Shown here piece after piece: positions 1-7,043 of a stretch of 7,189 nucleotides of DNA. Where the stretch lies: the NCBI GenBank assembly GCA_023454395.1, contig JAEYFY010000376.1:1-7189 (forward strand). The letters are read 5' to 3'. Source of the stretch: Pseudomonadota bacterium (GTDB lineage Bacteria > Pseudomonadota > Gammaproteobacteria > Enterobacterales > Enterobacteriaceae). A model generated the notes under the pieces. That model had not been told where the DNA came from. It saw nothing but the letters and a program-made list of their open reading frames with translations, and made no database searches. The stretch's first letter is position 1; every line of letters starts with the position of its first letter. The position numbers were made by a program, and so were the translations under genes.

Positions 1-766
1 AGCGCTTATCATCTGAAAAAGTGATTTGTGAAACGGGGATCACTGGCATCAACGCATTTGTTAACCATATTTCATCAGCTTGATAAAGTGTTTCAGGTTT
101 TTCTCTCACAATATCAATTTCCCAATGCTTTTTTTGCGCTAGTTGAAAAATAGATTGACGCATAATGCCATTTACGCCTGAATTAGTCAGGTTTGGCGTA
201 AAAAGCCTATTTCCTTTGCGCCAAAAAAGATTCGCCGCATTAGCTTCAACTAAATATCCTTCATTATCACACACCAAAACATCATCAAATTCTGTTTTTT
301 CTAAATGATATTTGATAAGGACTTGTTCTAGACGGTTGAGATGTTTGATGCCAGCCAACAAAGGATTCTGCCCTAAGATAACTGGGCTTATACCTAACGA
401 AATTCCTTCACTTTGCTGGTGGAGATAATGGGTAGGATAAGGCGACAGAGACATTATTACTGTCGGTGTTATAAATCCATTAGAGGAATAGCCACGACCG
501 CCACAGCCACGGCTAATGATAACCTTAATAACACCCTTCGTTTGAGTGTCTGAGGCAATATCTTTAATGTGGTTTTCTAAATCAGACCAATTTGGATGTG
601 GTAGAAAAAGTGCATCACAGCCTTGTTTTAAGCGATTTATGTGTGCAGATAATAAAATAGGGTTACCATGCTCAACGGCAAGTGTCGTAAAGCAGCCATC
701 ACCAAACTGTATTGCGCGGTCGCTTGCATCGATATTTTGTTGCTGTTGTCCATTTACCCAATACAT
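1..766 (-). CDS. pabC: Aminodeoxychorismate lyase PabC, 3' end cut by window edge
   Basis: PabC is a fold-type IV PLP enzyme that splits 4-amino-4-deoxychorismate into p-aminobenzoate and pyruvate for folate synthesis in the cytosol. The frame is open from an ATG at 764-766 to the window edge, giving 255 codons without a stop. The E. coli protein is about 269 aa, so only the last residues are missing. Visible motifs are the N-terminal SDRAIQFGDGCFTT-like block (here ASDRAIQFGDGCF), SRGCGGRGYS, GIKHLNRLEQV with the presumed PLP lysine at K141, and VEANAANLFWRKG with the presumed PLP-pyridine glutamate at E174. The GVNGIMRQ and NALMPV blocks follow. A weak AGGG Shine-Dalgarno lies about 8 nt upstream of the ATG. 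The gene follows fabF across a terminator, which is its usual place in enterobacteria. The family is certain; the C-terminus is not visible. Confidence 0.95.
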   Translation of the reverse strand, partial: MYWVNGQQQQNIDASDRAIQFGDGCFTTLAVEHGNPILLSAHINRLKQGCDALFLPHPNWSDLENHIKDIASDTQTKGVIKVIISRGCGGRGYSSNGFITPTVIMSLSPYPTHYLHQQSEGISLGISPVILGQNPLLAGIKHLNRLEQVLIKYHLEKTEFDDVLVCDNEGYLVEANAANLFWRKGNRLFTPNLTNSGVNGIMRQSIFQLAQKKHWEIDIVREKPETLYQADEIWLTNALMPVIPVSQITFSDDKR

Positions 767-790
767 CTAACACACCCTACATCTATGTTA

Positions 791-819
791 TTGATATCAA
801 TCTGCACATGATAAAACAA
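791..819 (-). promoter_or_regulatory. Weak candidate promoter for pabC
   Basis: Read on the minus strand, TTGTTT (814-819) and TATCAA (791-796) are separated by 17 nt and lie between the fabF terminator and the pabC start. A transcript from here would have a leader of about 18 nt carrying the AGGG ribosome binding site. The matches to consensus are modest (about 3/6 and 4/6), so this is only a candidate. Read-through from fabF is the alternative source of pabC mRNA. Confidence 0.22.
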
Positions 820-834
820 CTGGCAGTAAAAGGA

Positions 835-868
835 CAAAATAAAAGACCCAGAATAATCCTGGGCCTTT
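835..868 (-). terminator. Intrinsic terminator after fabF
   Basis: In the minus-strand transcript, AAAGGCCCAG (868-859) pairs with CTGGGTCTTT (851-842). This makes a 10-bp stem with one G-U pair and a 7-nt loop. It is followed at once by TTATTTT, an interrupted U-tract. It begins 31 nt past the fabF stop and precedes pabC, so it should end most fab cluster transcripts while allowing some read-through. No U-tract directly follows the stem on the plus strand, so the direction is clear. Confidence 0.8.
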
Positions 869-899
869 AGGTATTTTTCAGTTTTCTACAAAAAACGGG

Positions 900-2141
900 T
901 TATACGCGCTTAAAGAGAATTGAACCGTTAGTACCACCAAAGCCGAATGAGTTACACAGAGCATATTCCATGTTCTCAACTTTACGTGCTTTATGTGGAA
1001 CGAAATCAAGATGACAATTTTCGTCTTGATTATCTAGGTTTATTGTTGGAGGTACGATTTGATCACGTAACGAAAGGATTGTAAAGATAGACTCAATTGC
1101 ACCCGCAGCACCTAATAAGTGGCCTGTCATAGATTTTGTTGAGCTAACTAATACATCAGTACCTTTACCAAATACATTTTCTACTGCTTGTGCTTCAGCA
1201 ACATCGCCTGCATTTGTTGATGTACCGTGTGCGTTGATATAACCCACTTCTGATGAGGAAATACCCGCATCTTTCAGTGCATTTGTCATTGCCAGCGCAC
1301 CGCCTTCGCCATTTTCTGCTGGTGAAGTCATGTGATAAGCATCGCTGCTCATACCAAACCCGATCACTTCAGCATAAATTTTAGCGCCACGGTTTTTAGC
1401 GTGTTCGTACTCTTCAAGAACAAGAACACCCGCACCATCACCTAATACAAAACCATCACGATCTTTATCCCACGGGCGGCTAGCCGCTTGAGGATTGTCG
1501 TTACGTGTTGATAATGCACGAACAGCACCAAAGCCACCCAAACCTAATGGTGTAGTTGCTTTTTCAGCACCGCCAGCCAGCATTACATCTGCATCACCAT
1601 AAGCGATAATACGTGCTGCATGTCCAATATTATGAACACCTGAAGTACACGCTGTTGCAATAGAGATTGTAGGGCCACGAAGACCATACATAATGCTTAA
1701 ATGCCCTGCAACCATGTTAATGATGGTTGAAGGTACAAAGAATGGGCTAATTTTACGAGGGCCACCATTCATCATTGATGTATGGTTTTCTTCGATAAGG
1801 CCTAAGCCACCAATACCAGAACCAATAGCAGCTCCGATACGACTTGCATTGGCTTCTGTTACTTCAAGACCTGAATCCGCAATGGCCTGCACACCTGCTG
1901 CAATACCATATTGAATAAAAAGATCCATCTTACGCGCGTCTTTACGCGAAAGATTATAATCTTCGTGATTGAAATCTTTTACCAATCCAGCGAATTTAGT
2001 CGCATGATGACTGGTGTCAAAATCTTCGATAAGGCCGATACCACTCTGTCCGGCACACACTGCTTCCCAAGAAGCTTCTGCGTTATTACCGACAGGAGAT
2101 AACATGCCTAGTCCGGTCACAACTACACGACGCTTAGACAC
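900..2141 (-). CDS. fabF: 3-oxoacyl-[ACP] synthase II (KAS II)
   Basis: FabF is the elongating condensing enzyme of type II fatty acid synthesis. It joins acyl-ACP and malonyl-ACP with loss of CO2, and in E. coli it adjusts cis-vaccenate content with temperature. The protein is 413 aa, the normal family length. The thiolase-fold active site is complete: C165 in ATACTSG, H305 in NAHGTST, K336 and H341 in STKSMTGH, and the C-terminal NSFGFGGTN loop at about 398-405. The start is GTG (2139-2141) and gives the conserved [13 protein letters not shown]-terminus. It is backed by a strong GGAGG 6 nt upstream. A terminator-like hairpin separates it from acpP, and a terminator follows it. FabB shares the fold, but the sequence and the acpP-linked position identify FabF. 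Confidence 0.98.
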   Translation of the reverse strand: MSKRRVVVTGLGMLSPVGNNAEASWEAVCAGQSGIGLIEDFDTSHHATKFAGLVKDFNHEDYNLSRKDARKMDLFIQYGIAAGVQAIADSGLEVTEANASRIGAAIGSGIGGLGLIEENHTSMMNGGPRKISPFFVPSTIINMVAGHLSIMYGLRGPTISIATACTSGVHNIGHAARIIAYGDADVMLAGGAEKATTPLGLGGFGAVRALSTRNDNPQAASRPWDKDRDGFVLGDGAGVLVLEEYEHAKNRGAKIYAEVIGFGMSSDAYHMTSPAENGEGGALAMTNALKDAGISSSEVGYINAHGTSTNAGDVAEAQAVENVFGKGTDVLVSSTKSMTGHLLGAAGAIESIFTILSLRDQIVPPTINLDNQDENCHLDFVPHKARKVENMEYALCNSFGFGGTNGSILFKRV

Positions 2142-2160
2142 GCTTATCCTCCAAGGAGGG
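2142..2160 (-). promoter_or_regulatory. fabF ribosome binding site inside a small hairpin
   Basis: On the minus strand the leader reads CCTCCTTGGAGG (2159-2148), then ATAAGC, then the GTG start. GGAGG is a near-perfect Shine-Dalgarno at 6-nt spacing. The CCTCC just 5' of it is its exact complement, giving a CCUC-CUUG-GAGG hairpin with a CUUG-type tetraloop. The pairing is visible in the sequence; any effect on translation is inference. Confidence 0.6.
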
Positions 2161-2173
2161 AAAAAGTTTAGGA

Positions 2174-2204
2174 TTAAAAATATAGGCGGTCGAGTGACCG
2201 CCTA
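2174..2204 (-). terminator. Intrinsic terminator or attenuator between acpP and fabF
   Basis: The minus-strand transcript folds TAGGCGGTC (2204-2196) against GACCGCCTA (2191-2183). The 9-bp perfect, GC-rich stem has a 4-nt loop and is followed by TATTTTTAA. It starts 12 nt after the acpP stop codon. Its stem and U-tract meet the usual description of a Rho-independent terminator. Because fabF lies downstream and its only other visible route is read-through, partial termination is the likeliest role. This would yield abundant short acpP mRNA and less acpP-fabF mRNA. Confidence 0.8.
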
Positions 2205-2215
2205 GATTAGCAAGC

Positions 2216-2452
2216 TTATTTACCTGCGTTTTCAACGTAATCAATAGCAGCTTGAACTGTAGTAATTTTTTCTGCTTCTTCGTCTGGGATTTCGATATCG
2301 AATTCTTCTTCCAGAGCCATTACCAGCTCAACTGTGTCAAGAGAATCAGCGCCTAAGTCATCAACAAATGAAGCTGAATTTACAACTTCTTCCTCTTTAA
2401 CACCCAGTTGTTCAACAATGATTTTCTTAACGCGTTCGTCGATAGTGCTCAT
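2216..2452 (-). CDS. acpP: Acyl carrier protein
   Basis: AcpP carries growing acyl chains as thioesters on a 4'-phosphopantetheine arm and feeds FabD, FabH, FabG, FabF and PlsX. The protein is 78 aa, the usual length, and strongly acidic. The attachment serine is S37 (S36 after Met removal) in the DSL motif of [10 protein letters not shown]. The recognition helix [12 protein letters not shown] and the [12 protein letters not shown]-terminal helix are intact. The ATG at 2450-2452 has an AGGA about 11 nt upstream. The gene sits in the classical fabG-acpP-fabF order. It has its own candidate promoter upstream and a terminator-like hairpin right after its stop, which fits its need for much higher expression than its neighbours. 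The last residues (VENAGK) are in the tail, which varies between species. Confidence 0.99.
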
Positions 2453-2461
2453 ACTATTAAA

Positions 2462-2516
2462 TTTCCTATCAAAACTCGCTTGCGCGATGATTTTCTTAGT
2501 TTATAAATACAGGAAA
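2462..2516 (-). promoter_or_regulatory. Structured acpP leader pairing with its Shine-Dalgarno
   Basis: In the acpP leader, TTTCCTGT (2516-2509) can pair with ATAGGAAA (2469-2462), which contains the acpP Shine-Dalgarno. The result is 8 pairs, one of them G-U. Nested inside is UCGC-GCAA-GCGA (2487-2476), a 4-bp stem closed by a GNRA tetraloop. It is flanked by AAAAU/GUUUU pairing. The complementarity is seen directly; that the fold forms and controls translation or mRNA stability is inferred. Confidence 0.45.
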
Positions 2517-2566
2517 AGATCTAACCAATCCCGACTGTGTGGACTACTTTATTCGCTATATTTTGC

Positions 2567-2596
2567 ATTATATTGTACGCAAAAAGCAAATATAAA
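2567..2596 (-). promoter_or_regulatory. Candidate sigma70 promoter for acpP
   Basis: A perfect -10 hexamer TATAAT lies at 2567-2572 on the minus strand, in the fabG-acpP gap. An 18-nt spacer separates it from a partial -35, TTTATA (2591-2596, about 4/6). The region is very AT-rich. Transcription would start near 2560 and give a leader of about 108 nt. A dedicated acpP promoter in this gap is known in E. coli. The -10 is convincing; the -35 is not. Confidence 0.55.
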
Positions 2597-2609
2597 GACG
2601 TCCCCATAA

Positions 2610-3344
2610 TTAGATCATGTACATGCCACCATTGACATGCAATGTTTCACCCGTGATATAGCTTGCTTCATCAGAAGCTAAGAAAGCTACAGCACTGGCA
2701 ATCTCTTTGGCATCACCTAAACGGTTAGCAGGGACTTGAGATAAAATACCTGCTCTTTGGTCGTCTGTTAATGCTCTAGTCATATCAGTTTCGATAAAGC
2801 CTGGAGCAACAACATTCACCGTAATGCCACGGGAAGCAACTTCGCGTGCTAATGATTTACTAAAACCAATCACACCCGCTTTTGCCGCCGCGTAGTTTGC
2901 CTGTCCTGCGTTACCCATGGTTCCAACAACAGAACCAATGGTAATTATACGACCATAACGTTTTTTCATCATAGCACGCATAACTGCTTTAGACAGACGG
3001 AAGACTGATGAAAGATTAGTGTCAATGATATCTTGCCACTCATCATCTTTCATGCGCATCAACAGGTTATCACGAGTAATACCTGCATTATTGACCAAAA
3101 TATCAATTTCGCCAAATTCAGCGCGCACATCTGCTAAAAATTTTTCGATAGAGTCGTTTTCTGTGACGTTTAACACAAAACCCTTACCCTTACCGTCTAA
3201 ATATTCGCTGATAGCTTTCGCACCGTTTTCACTCGTTGCTGTACCAATTACTGTCGCACCGCGTGCAACTAAATCTTCTGCAATCGCACGGCCAATACCA
3301 CGGCTTGCACCAGTAACTAGCGCTATTTTTCCGTCAAATCCCAT
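2610..3344 (-). CDS. fabG: 3-oxoacyl-[ACP] reductase
   Basis: FabG is the NADPH-dependent short-chain dehydrogenase that reduces 3-oxoacyl-ACP to (R)-3-hydroxyacyl-ACP in every elongation cycle; the active form in the family is a tetramer. The protein is 244 aa, exactly the usual length. The Rossmann cofactor motif TGASRGIG is at 11-18, NNAG at 85-88, and the catalytic tetrad is N110, S138, Y151 and K155 (the YAAAK motif). PGFIETDMT and the C-terminal GGMYMI are present. The ATG (3342-3344) lies 8 nt past the fabD stop. A GAGGG Shine-Dalgarno overlaps the fabD TGA, which points to translational coupling. Many short-chain dehydrogenases look alike, but the context and full motif set leave little doubt. 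Confidence 0.98.
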   Translation of the reverse strand: MGFDGKIALVTGASRGIGRAIAEDLVARGATVIGTATSENGAKAISEYLDGKGKGFVLNVTENDSIEKFLADVRAEFGEIDILVNNAGITRDNLLMRMKDDEWQDIIDTNLSSVFRLSKAVMRAMMKKRYGRIITIGSVVGTMGNAGQANYAAAKAGVIGFSKSLAREVASRGITVNVVAPGFIETDMTRALTDDQRAGILSQVPANRLGDAKEIASAVAFLASDEASYITGETLHVNGGMYMI

Positions 3345-3352
3345 GAGATCCC

Positions 3353-4285
3353 TCAGTCATTTCCTAATGCAACATCTAATGATGCAATATCATTAACTGC
3401 TGCAGCGTTCATTTCTTTAGAAATACGTTTTGTTAAGCCAGTTAATACTTTTCCTGGTCCGATTTCTAATAATTGTGTGATACCTTTTTCAGCAATAAGT
3501 TCAACGGTTTCAGTCCAGCGAACCGGATTATAAAGCTGGCGAACTAATGCATCACGGATTGCATTTGCATCAGTTTGCGCTATCACATCAACGTTATTAA
3601 CCACCTGAATTTCAGGTTGTTTAAATTCGATTTCTTGTAATGCAACCGCTAACTTATCAGCAGCCGGTTTCATTAAAGCACAGTGAGAAGGCACGCTTAC
3701 TGCTAATGGTAAAGCACGTTTAGCACCCGCTTCTTTACATAACACACCAGCACGTTCTACGGCTTCTTTGTTTCCTGCAATAACCACTTGACCCGGTGAG
3801 TTAAAGTTGACAGGTGAGACTACTTGTCCTTGCGCTGCTTCTTCACAGGCTTTTGCAATAGCGTCATTATCTAAGCCGATAATCGCATACATTGCACCAG
3901 TACCCGCAGGTACGGCTTCTTGCATCAGTTGACCACGTAATTCTACTAATTTAATTGCTGCAGCGAAATCAATAACGCCCGCACACACTAAAGCAGAATA
4001 CTCGCCAAGACTGTGACCTGCCATCATTTGTGGCATTTTGCCTTGTTTTTCTTGCCATACACGCCAAATAGCAACAGAAGCAGCTAATAATGCTGGCTGT
4101 GTTTTCCATGTTTTGTTTAGCTCTTCTTCTGGACCATTTTGGACTAAGTCCCAAAGAGAGTAACCCAATACATCAGATGCTTGAGCAAATGTTTCAGTCA
4201 CGATTGGATATTGCTCTGCAAGTTCTGCAAGCATTCCAACAGATTGTGATCCCTGTCCGGGAAAAACCATTGCAAAATCAGTCAT
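3353..4285 (-). CDS. fabD: Malonyl-CoA:ACP transacylase
   Basis: FabD moves malonyl from CoA to the phosphopantetheine arm of ACP, supplying the two-carbon donor for FabH and FabF. From the ATG at 4283-4285 the protein is 310 aa and begins MTDFAMVFPGQGSQ, the conserved N-terminus. The catalytic set is complete: S92 in GHSLGE, R117 in ELRGQLM, H201 in VPSHCAL and Q250 in RQLYNPV. LEIGPGKVLTGL lies near the C-terminus. The frame stays open upstream to 4348, but that start would add 21 unconserved residues and overlap fabH. The chosen ATG has an AGGA 8 nt upstream and leaves a 19-nt gap after fabH. The gene ends 8 nt before fabG. Confidence 0.98.
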   Translation of the reverse strand: MTDFAMVFPGQGSQSVGMLAELAEQYPIVTETFAQASDVLGYSLWDLVQNGPEEELNKTWKTQPALLAASVAIWRVWQEKQGKMPQMMAGHSLGEYSALVCAGVIDFAAAIKLVELRGQLMQEAVPAGTGAMYAIIGLDNDAIAKACEEAAQGQVVSPVNFNSPGQVVIAGNKEAVERAGVLCKEAGAKRALPLAVSVPSHCALMKPAADKLAVALQEIEFKQPEIQVVNNVDVIAQTDANAIRDALVRQLYNPVRWTETVELIAEKGITQLLEIGPGKVLTGLTKRISKEMNAAAVNDIASLDVALGND

Positions 4286-4304
4286 GTTTATTTTCCTGAT
4301 AATA

Positions 4305-5258
4305 TTAAAAACGGATAAGTGCAGAACCCCAAGTAAAACCGCCACCAAACGCTTCCAGTAAGATTAACTGCCCACGTTGAATGCGATTATCTCTTACAGC
4401 TTCATCTAATGCTGTTGGGACTGATGCTGCTGACGTATTGCCGTGGCGATCTAATGTCACCACTACTTTATCCATTGTCATATCCAGCTTTTTCGCGGTC
4501 GCTGAAATAATTCTTAAATTTGCCTGATGAGGCACAAGCCAGTCCAGTTCAGATTTATCAATATTGTTAGCTTCAAGTGTCTCATCCACAATGTGGGCAA
4601 GCTCCCGAACGGCGACTTTAAAGACTTCATTTCCTGCCATAGTCACATAAGCAGGCAAATCGTCATTTTCTCTACTCTGATAAGGTAATGCTAATAGATC
4701 ACCAAAACGACCATCAGAATGTAAATGGGTAGAGATAATGCCTTCTTCTTCTGATGCGCCAACAACTACAGCCCCTGCCGCATCACCAAACAGGATGATC
4801 GTGCCACGATCTTCTGGATCTAAAGCGTGAGATAATCTGTCAGCACCAATAACCAGTGCTTTTTTAACAGAACCCGCTTTAATAAATTGATCCGCAATAC
4901 TTAATGCATAAACAAAACCCGAACATGCAGCCGCAACATCGAAAGCAATACAATCACTAATACCTAATGCATTTTGAATTTGGCAAGCTGCACTTGGAAA
5001 AGCATGAGAGCCAGATGTCGTTGCAACAATAATCAACCCAATGTCTTGCTTATCAATACCTGACATTTCTAATGCTTTTTCGCCAGCACCCGCACCCATC
5101 ACGGCAACAGTTTCTTCTTCTGTTGCAATTCGACGCTCATGGATACCCGTTCTGGTAACAATCCACTCGTCAGATGTTTCAACCATTTTTTCTAAATCGG
5201 CATTAGTTCGCACTTGTACAGGCAAGTAACTACCAGTACCTAAGATTTTTGTATACAT
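4305..5258 (-). CDS. fabH: 3-oxoacyl-[ACP] synthase III (KAS III)
   Basis: FabH starts fatty acid synthesis by condensing acetyl-CoA with malonyl-ACP to acetoacetyl-ACP. It is a control point inhibited by acyl-ACP in E. coli. The protein is 317 aa, equal to the E. coli enzyme. The triad is C112 in [10 protein letters not shown]244 in VPHQANLRI and N274 in [10 protein letters not shown]87 occupies the position that limits primer size in enzymes preferring acetyl-CoA. The C-terminal [14 protein letters not shown] block is present. The ATG at 5256-5258 is 4 nt past the plsX stop and has no clear Shine-Dalgarno, only a distant AAGAG about 12 nt away. Translation therefore probably depends on ribosomes finishing plsX. 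Confidence 0.98.
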   Translation of the reverse strand: MYTKILGTGSYLPVQVRTNADLEKMVETSDEWIVTRTGIHERRIATEEETVAVMGAGAGEKALEMSGIDKQDIGLIIVATTSGSHAFPSAACQIQNALGISDCIAFDVAAACSGFVYALSIADQFIKAGSVKKALVIGADRLSHALDPEDRGTIILFGDAAGAVVVGASEEEGIISTHLHSDGRFGDLLALPYQSRENDDLPAYVTMAGNEVFKVAVRELAHIVDETLEANNIDKSELDWLVPHQANLRIISATAKKLDMTMDKVVVTLDRHGNTSAASVPTALDEAVRDNRIQRGQLILLEAFGGGFTWGSALIRF

Positions 5259-5262
5259 TCTA

Positions 5263-6300
5263 TCAATCGCTCTTGGGTAATACTGTTGTCAGTCGTGAAG
5301 CAATTCGCTCTGGAATTTTTCGCTCAACGGCATGAACAGCCTGTTCTATTGCTGCTGTAAACGCGCTTTCATTTGCGCCACCATGGCTTTTAATGACGAT
5401 ACCGCGTAATCCTAACAGAGAAGCACCGTTATACTGGTCGGGGTTCATATGTCCAAAACGCTTAATTAGCCGCTTTTGTAACCACTTCTTCAATATTTTC
5501 ATCCACCACGACGTTTTTTTATTTTCGGTAGTAGAAGATTTAATCAATGAAAGGAAAACTCTAATAACGCCTTCCATCGTTTTAAGGGAGACATTACCTG
5601 CGAAGCCGTCACACACCAATACATCTGTTTTGCCTGTCAGTAATTCATTACCTTCAACATAACCAATATAATTAATATTCGGTGTCGATTTTAATACCGT
5701 AGCAGCTTCGCGGATATTATCTAATCCTTTACTCTCTTCTTCACCAATATTTAAAAGCGCCACTTTCGGTGAATCAATATCTGCTATCTCTTCGGCCATT
5801 ACTGCGCCCATTACCGCAAACTGCACCAGCATTTTGCTATCACAGTTAACGTTAGCGCCTAAATCAAGAACGACGGTCTTGCCTTTTTTCTGATTAGGTA
5901 ATACCGAAACCAGAGCAGGACGTTCAATTCCATCAATTGCATTAAGTCGAAGTTTTGCTAATCCCATTAATACGCCAGTATTCCCTGCACTTACACAAGC
6001 TTGTGCATCCCCTGTTTTCACGAGATCAAGTGCCACTCGCATTGATGTACCTTTACTTGCTCTAATAGCTTGTGAAGGTTTGGCATCATTGGCGACAATA
6101 TGTTCTGCGGGTATAACTTGTAAACGGGAGATTAGCTCAGCATTTTGATTTGCAAGCAGAGGAGATATAGAGTCTGGTTGACCTACCAGCAATATTTTTA
6201 AATGAGGATTAGATGCCAGCGCCCGCAAACAAGCAGGCACTGTGATGCGAGGACCGAAGTCCCCGCCCATCGCATCTAACGCTATGGTTAGATTTGTCAA
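5263..6300 (-). CDS. plsX: Phosphate acyltransferase PlsX (acyl-ACP:phosphate)
   Basis: PlsX converts acyl-ACP and phosphate to acyl-phosphate, the donor used by PlsY to make lysophosphatidate. It links fatty acid synthesis to membrane lipid synthesis as a peripheral membrane enzyme. The protein is 345 aa, about ten residues shorter at the C-terminus than the E. coli protein as I recall it. Family blocks seen: [11 protein letters not shown] (7-17), [13 protein letters not shown] (75-87), CVSAGNTG (102-109), LDLGANV (145-151), LLNIGEEE (182-189), [15 protein letters not shown] (230-244) and [16 protein letters not shown] (285-300). A basic, tryptophan-rich amphipathic stretch at about 262-282 is a likely membrane contact. 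The start is TTG (6298-6300). An in-frame TAG lies four codons further upstream with no ATG between. The next ATG (M11) would remove the first strand. No Shine-Dalgarno is evident. Confidence 0.97.
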   Translation of the reverse strand: MTNLTIALDAMGGDFGPRITVPACLRALASNPHLKILLVGQPDSISPLLANQNAELISRLQVIPAEHIVANDAKPSQAIRASKGTSMRVALDLVKTGDAQACVSAGNTGVLMGLAKLRLNAIDGIERPALVSVLPNQKKGKTVVLDLGANVNCDSKMLVQFAVMGAVMAEEIADIDSPKVALLNIGEEESKGLDNIREAATVLKSTPNINYIGYVEGNELLTGKTDVLVCDGFAGNVSLKTMEGVIRVFLSLIKSSTTENKKTSWWMKILKKWLQKRLIKRFGHMNPDQYNGASLLGLRGIVIKSHGGANESAFTAAIEQAVHAVERKIPERIASRLTTVLPKSD

Positions 6301-6340
6301 GGTATCAACGAGCTATAAAGCTAATTACTTGTTGATAACC
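6301..6340 (-). promoter_or_regulatory. Hairpin spanning the rpmF stop and abutting the plsX start
   Basis: On the minus strand GGTTATCAAC (6340-6331, rpmF codons near the end) pairs with GTTGATACC (6309-6301), giving 9 pairs with one bulged base. The loop holds the rpmF stop codon and a smaller AGCT-TTAT-AGCT stem. The 3' arm ends directly at the plsX TTG. There is no U-tract, so it is not a terminator. A ribosome finishing rpmF would open the 5' arm. A coupling role is inferred. Confidence 0.5.
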
Positions 6341-6495
6341 TTGCGACCACGGTAGTAACCGTCAGCAGTTACATGGTGACGCAGGTGAGTTTCACCAGAA
6401 GTTTTGTCAACAGAAACTTGAGTTACTGTCAGCGCGTCATGAGAGCGACGCATACCGCGTTTAGAACGAGTTGGTTTGTTTTGTTGTACGGCCAT
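6325..6495 (-). CDS. rpmF: 50S ribosomal protein L32
   Basis: L32 is a small basic protein of the large ribosomal subunit. The reading frame from ATG (6493-6495) to TAA (6325-6327) encodes 56 aa. It begins [20 protein letters not shown] and ends [11 protein letters not shown], both characteristic of L32. It is one residue shorter than the 57-aa E. coli protein in the central variable part ([11 protein letters not shown]). It contains no cysteine, so it is the zinc-independent form. It has the best ribosome binding site in the window: AAGGAG with 7-nt spacing, formed by the last two sense codons of yceD. The gene begins 5 nt after the yceD stop and is followed by plsX after 24 nt, the standard arrangement in gammaproteobacteria. 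Confidence 0.98.
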   Translation of the reverse strand: MAVQQNKPTRSKRGMRRSHDALTVTQVSVDKTSGETHLRHHVTADGYYRGRKVINK

Positions 6496-6500
6496 TGACC

Positions 6501-7034
6501 TTACTCCTTAGTACTTTTCTTTAAACTGGCTAATACGGCAAATGGATTTGGCTTCTCTGATAATTCTTCAGGGAGTTCACCAAACACCATATCCGCGTCG
6601 GACACTTCACAGTGTTCAAAATCATGTACCGGAACCACCGGCAAGTTGAGGATTATTTCATCTTCAATCATTGCCAGCAAATCTATTTCACCAAATTCGT
6701 TTACATAAACTGGTTCATATTCTTCCGGTAATGTCTCGGCCCGTTCATCACTGACAACAGGGCTAAAACAATACGTTGCGTGAACATGATACGGAAAATG
6801 GCCACCACAACGTTGACATTCTAAAGTCACATCCACATCGGAATGCCCTTTAATCACGGCAAGACGTTGATGGTCAATATCAAATGATAAAGCCACATCA
6901 ATATTACTGTCCACACTGACCACCGATTCAGCTAAGCGGCTTACTTGCTCTGGAGAATAATGACCGTCATAGTCTAAATTCTTTTGAGCTGCTCGCAGCG
7001 CATCAATGGTCAGGGGTAATTTTACCTTTTGCAT
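6501..7034 (-). CDS. yceD: 23S rRNA accumulation protein YceD (DUF177 family)
   Basis: YceD belongs to the DUF177 family. In E. coli and plants, family members are needed for normal accumulation of 23S rRNA, but the molecular mechanism is not settled. The protein is 177 aa (about 173 in E. coli). Recognisable blocks are [17 protein letters not shown] at the start, [12 protein letters not shown] with a CxxC pair at C73/C76, [19 protein letters not shown] (111-129), [13 protein letters not shown] with C142, and the [10 protein letters not shown] end. The cysteines suggest possible metal binding, which the sequence alone cannot prove. The ATG (7032-7034) gives the conserved N-terminus but has no Shine-Dalgarno, and the promoter lies almost on top of it. 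It is the first gene of the operon, and its last codons hold the rpmF ribosome binding site. Confidence 0.96.
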   Translation of the reverse strand: MQKVKLPLTIDALRAAQKNLDYDGHYSPEQVSRLAESVVSVDSNIDVALSFDIDHQRLAVIKGHSDVDVTLECQRCGGHFPYHVHATYCFSPVVSDERAETLPEEYEPVYVNEFGEIDLLAMIEDEIILNLPVVPVHDFEHCEVSDADMVFGELPEELSEKPNPFAVLASLKKSTKE

Positions 7035-7043
7035 AAGGCGCGC

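Noticed and set aside
546..770. Plus-strand open frame of 74 codons inside pabC
   Set aside because: It is antisense to a clearly conserved pabC reading frame and shows no recognisable domain.
791..800. Perfect palindrome TTGATATCAA upstream of pabC as an FNR-type operator
   Set aside because: FNR sites have a 4-nt spacer between TTGAT and ATCAA. Here the half-sites overlap, and 10-bp AT-rich palindromes are expected by chance.
2597..2602. GACGTC palindrome just after fabG as an operator
   Set aside because: It is only 6 bp and has no flanking symmetry or partner site.
2334..2609. Plus-strand open frame of 91 codons over the acpP 5' end and leader
   Set aside because: It is antisense to acpP, its composition is dictated by acpP codons, and its second half is low-complexity AT-rich leader sequence.
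3019..3396. Plus-strand open frame of 125 codons
   Set aside because: It lies antisense across fabG and the fabD 3' end, resembles no family, and has no ribosome binding site worth noting. It is a shadow of the coding strand.
4286..4348. Upstream extension of the fabD frame by 21 residues
   Set aside because: It overlaps the end of fabH and lacks the family N-terminus, while the ATG at 4283-4285 has a good ribosome binding site and begins the conserved MTDFAMVFPGQGSQ.
5393..5662. Plus-strand open frame of 89 codons inside plsX
   Set aside because: It is antisense to conserved plsX motifs and shows no independent signal.
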